Below, one piece after another: positions 50,410 to 52,512 of a stretch of 52,512 nucleotides of DNA. The stretch is from Deltaproteobacteria bacterium (lineage in GTDB: Bacteria > Desulfobacterota > Syntrophia > Syntrophales > Smithellaceae): assembly GCA_025361065.1 (NCBI GenBank), contig JANYAY010000180.1:1-52512 (forward strand), read 5' to 3'. A program made the translations under genes and the position numbers. Each line of letters starts with the position of its first letter. Positions within the stretch are counted from its first letter, which is position 1. A model generated the notes under the pieces. That model was not told the origin of the DNA and searched no databases. It saw only the letters and a program-made list of their open reading frames with translations.

Positions 50410-52477
50410 AGTAGTATCGAAGATACATTCTGTCAACGTTGATATTCAGGCCGTGCAAAGGCGCTACTTTGTCGAGGGCGAACTGACAAAAGAAGAAGTT
50501 GTGCGGATTTTAAGAGATCATGGCATCCGTTCGCGCCTGAAAAAATTAAAATCTATAGAAGCGCTTCTGAAATATCCCACACCGCTGATTTTTCTTACGG
50601 CCAGCAATGAATTTCATATACTTATCGGCAGAAAAGATGAAAAAGTTTTCATCTTTGACTGCAAAGAGAAAAAGCCGCGCGACATTTCGGAGGCGGAATT
50701 TCGACAATTCTGGAGCGGCGAAGCCATTGCCTTGTATCCGCGGTTTACCAAAACGGAATTTTTTCTGAACATGAAATGGCTTTTTAAGGAATTTTACAAA
50801 CATCGGCCGGTTTTTACCGCCGTAATTACGGCATCGTTTTTCATTCAGTTGTTCGGTCTGGTTACTCCTCTTTTTATTCAGGTGATTATTGACAAAGTTC
50901 TGGCGCATCACGCACTCACTACGCTGGAAGTGGTGGCCGGAGCTTTTATGATTATTCTGGTTTTCGATACAATCATGAATCTGATGCGCAACTATTTGCT
51001 TTATCATACTGCCAATAAGGTAGATGCCAGCCTCGGCGCCAAAGTTTACCGGCATCTACTGTCTTTGCCTTTCCGCTATTTCGAAACCAGGAAAGTCGGC
51101 AATATTATTGCCCGTGTCCGCGAACTGGAAAATTTGCGGCAGTTCATGACGAATATCTCGCTGACGGTGTTGCTCGATACCGTCTTTTCAGTAGTATTCA
51201 TCGCCATTATGGCGCTTTACAGCGGCTATCTGACTTTGATCGTTTTATGTTTTGTGCTGGCGATAGCCGTAATATCATTTGTGGCAACCCCGATGATTAA
51301 AACCAGGCTTGATGAAAAATTTCAGAAAGGCGCAGCTAACTATTCATTTCTCGTGGAATCCATAACCGGCATCCAAACTGTGAAGTCATTGGCCATTGAA
51401 GGGAAAATGATTAAGGATTGGGAAAAGAGCCTGGGCGATTATATTCTGTCGGCATTCAAACTTTCCAATCTGGGGAACGTGGCGGTTACGTCTTCGCAGT
51501 CACTGCAAAAGATTATGACGCTGGCGGTAATTTATTTCGGCGTGAGCCTTGTCTTTAATAAAAGCATGAGTGTGGGGCAGCTCATTGCTTTTCAGATGTT
51601 CGCCTCGCAATTGAGCGGCCCTATTTTACGTCTGGTGCATATGTGGCAGGATTTTCAGCAGGCCAGACTATCTCTCGATAGAATCGGCGATATCATCAAC
51701 ACACAGCCCGAAGTTGCTGGCGGTGCAATCGCCATCAAACAACTCAATGGTAATATTGTTGCCGAGAATGTATCTTTTCGCTATGCGCCGGACAACCCTT
51801 TGGTTCTCGATGGCGTGAGTTTCAAAATAGATGCGGGCATGATGGTAGGCATTGTTGGTCGCAGTGGTTCCGGCAAAAGTACCATTGCCAAGCTGGTTCA
51901 GCGGCTGTATCTGCCGGCAGAAGGCACCATCGCTATTGACGGCGTGGATATCCGGCATATGGACCCGCTATTTTTGCGCTATCGCACCGGCATAGTTTTA
52001 CAGGAGTGTTTCCTTTTCAGCGGCACAATCCGCGATAATATCGCCATGGCGGCGCCCGATGCCAATATGGAACGGATTATTCAAGCAGCGCGTATTGCCG
52101 GTGCGCATGATTTTATTTCCGAAACGCCGCTCGGTTACGATACTTACGTTGAAGAAAGAGGGTCATCATTATCCGGCGGCCAAAAACAACGAATAGCTAT
52201 TGCCCGCTCCCTGATTATGAATCCTAATATTTTGATTTTTGATGAAGCCACCAGCGCACTGGATTACGAATCGGAAAAAGTCATTCAGCAAAACCTGAAT
52301 CTAATTCGTAAAGGGCGAACAGTAATCTTCATTGCCCACAGGCTGGCGGTCATGCGTGATTGTGATCTGGTCATTGTTATTGATAAGGGCAAAATTGTAG
52401 AGACTGGTACGCACTTATCGCTAATGCAGCAAAACGGGCTTTACGCCTATCTCTATAAACAACAAGAGGAGAATTGA
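50381..52477 (+). CDS. Type I secretion ABC transporter (HlyB-like)
   Basis: The 698-residue exporter resembles HlyB throughout. An N-terminal C39-like domain (about 1-130) lacks the catalytic cysteine and so binds but does not cleave substrate. The membrane domain (about 145-440) includes HRPVFTAVITASFFIQLFGL and the repeated LPFRYFETRKVGNIIARVREL. The ATPase has Walker A VGRSGSGKST near 490, signature LSGGQKQR, Walker B ILIFDEATSAL and IAHRL. Start is ATG 50381 or 50384; a GTG at 50375 also fits. It is coupled to the TolC-like gene and is the best exporter candidate for the lysozyme-RTX protein. Confidence 0.93.
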   Translation: MMETGLVSIEVVSKIHSVNVDIQAVQRRYFVEGELTKEEVVRILRDHGIRSRLKKLKSIEALLKYPTPLIFLTASNEFHILIGRKDEKVFIFDCKEKKPRDISEAEFRQFWSGEAIALYPRFTKTEFFLNMKWLFKEFYKHRPVFTAVITASFFIQLFGLVTPLFIQVIIDKVLAHHALTTLEVVAGAFMIILVFDTIMNLMRNYLLYHTANKVDASLGAKVYRHLLSLPFRYFETRKVGNIIARVRELENLRQFMTNISLTVLLDTVFSVVFIAIMALYSGYLTLIVLCFVLAIAVISFVATPMIKTRLDEKFQKGAANYSFLVESITGIQTVKSLAIEGKMIKDWEKSLGDYILSAFKLSNLGNVAVTSSQSLQKIMTLAVIYFGVSLVFNKSMSVGQLIAFQMFASQLSGPILRLVHMWQDFQQARLSLDRIGDIINTQPEVAGGAIAIKQLNGNIVAENVSFRYAPDNPLVLDGVSFKIDAGMMVGIVGRSGSGKSTIAKLVQRLYLPAEGTIAIDGVDIRHMDPLFLRYRTGIVLQECFLFSGTIRDNIAMAAPDANMERIIQAARIAGAHDFISETPLGYDTYVEERGSSLSGGQKQRIAIARSLIMNPNILIFDEATSALDYESEKVIQQNLNLIRKGRTVIFIAHRLAVMRDCDLVIVIDKGKIVETGTHLSLMQQNGLYAYLYKQQEEN

Positions 52478-52512
52478 AATGGTATAGTCATAGTGGACAC
52501 CTCGAAAAGAGT
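52478..52512 (+). other. Right edge: possible insertion-sequence end
   Basis: After the exporter stop, ATGGTATAG is only a two-codon frame behind GGAG. It is followed by AGTGGACACCTCGAAAAGAG, which resembles terminal inverted repeats of IS3-type elements (TGGACACC). The membrane-fusion gene expected here is not visible. The call is tentative because only 35 bases are available. Confidence 0.25.

Overview
The window looks like a chromosomal piece of a Gram-negative, probably anaerobic deltaproteobacterium (Desulfobacterota; Syntrophales-like is my best guess). This is inferred from a type IV pilus pilMNOPQ operon, a homocysteine-biosynthesis (DUF39) protein, a GcvH/lipoate-ligase pair, a 3-hydroxyacyl-CoA dehydrogenase/acyl-CoA dehydrogenase pair and TolC/type I secretion. 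No ribosomal RNA is present, so the taxonomy stays an inference.

Bases 1-5.1 kb are a decayed accessory zone: a frameshifted CopG-type antitoxin followed by an attC-like site, a lipoprotein gene broken by one stop codon, a DUF4160/DUF2442 pair lying between a 5' remnant and an intact copy of a PIF1-WYL helicase gene, a dispersed repeat, a flavodoxin-like reductase and a HigBA toxin-antitoxin pair. Bases 5.2-15.9 kb are the conserved translation/RNA operon: tRNA-Gly(CCC), an attenuator-like hairpin, rimP, nusA, infB, a DUF503 gene, rbfA, nrnA, truB, rpsO, a long intercistronic hairpin, pnp and dut.

Bases 15.9-24 kb hold a homocysteine-biosynthesis gene, a 42-bp perfect palindrome with a small XRE regulator, an FtsB-like gene, pilMNOPQ and two TPR genes (the first PilF/PilW-like). 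Bases 24-31 kb carry housekeeping genes: an M24 aminopeptidase, gcvH with a lipoate-ligase-family gene, hisC, rpsU, a LOG-family gene, an enlarged holA and a NYN-domain nuclease. Bases 31-37 kb hold beta-oxidation enzymes, a nitronate monooxygenase-like enzyme, and a GT2 glycosyltransferase with a TMTC-like TPR membrane protein.

Bases 37.2-52.5 kb are a second accessory region. It starts with a broken small ORF, an AT-rich repeat zone and a decayed REP-type transposase. Then comes a Cys-rich secreted protein directly followed by a 2878-residue RTX protein whose first ~230 residues are a T4-type lysozyme domain with the catalytic E-D-T spacing intact. After a BrnTA toxin-antitoxin insert come a TolC-like outer-membrane protein and an HlyB-like ABC exporter. 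The simplest reading is a type I-secreted muramidase, with the upstream gene as a candidate periplasmic partner or immunity protein. The membrane-fusion subunit is not in the window, and an insertion-sequence-like end appears at the right edge where it would be expected. This lysozyme-RTX locus is the best candidate for an undescribed system here.
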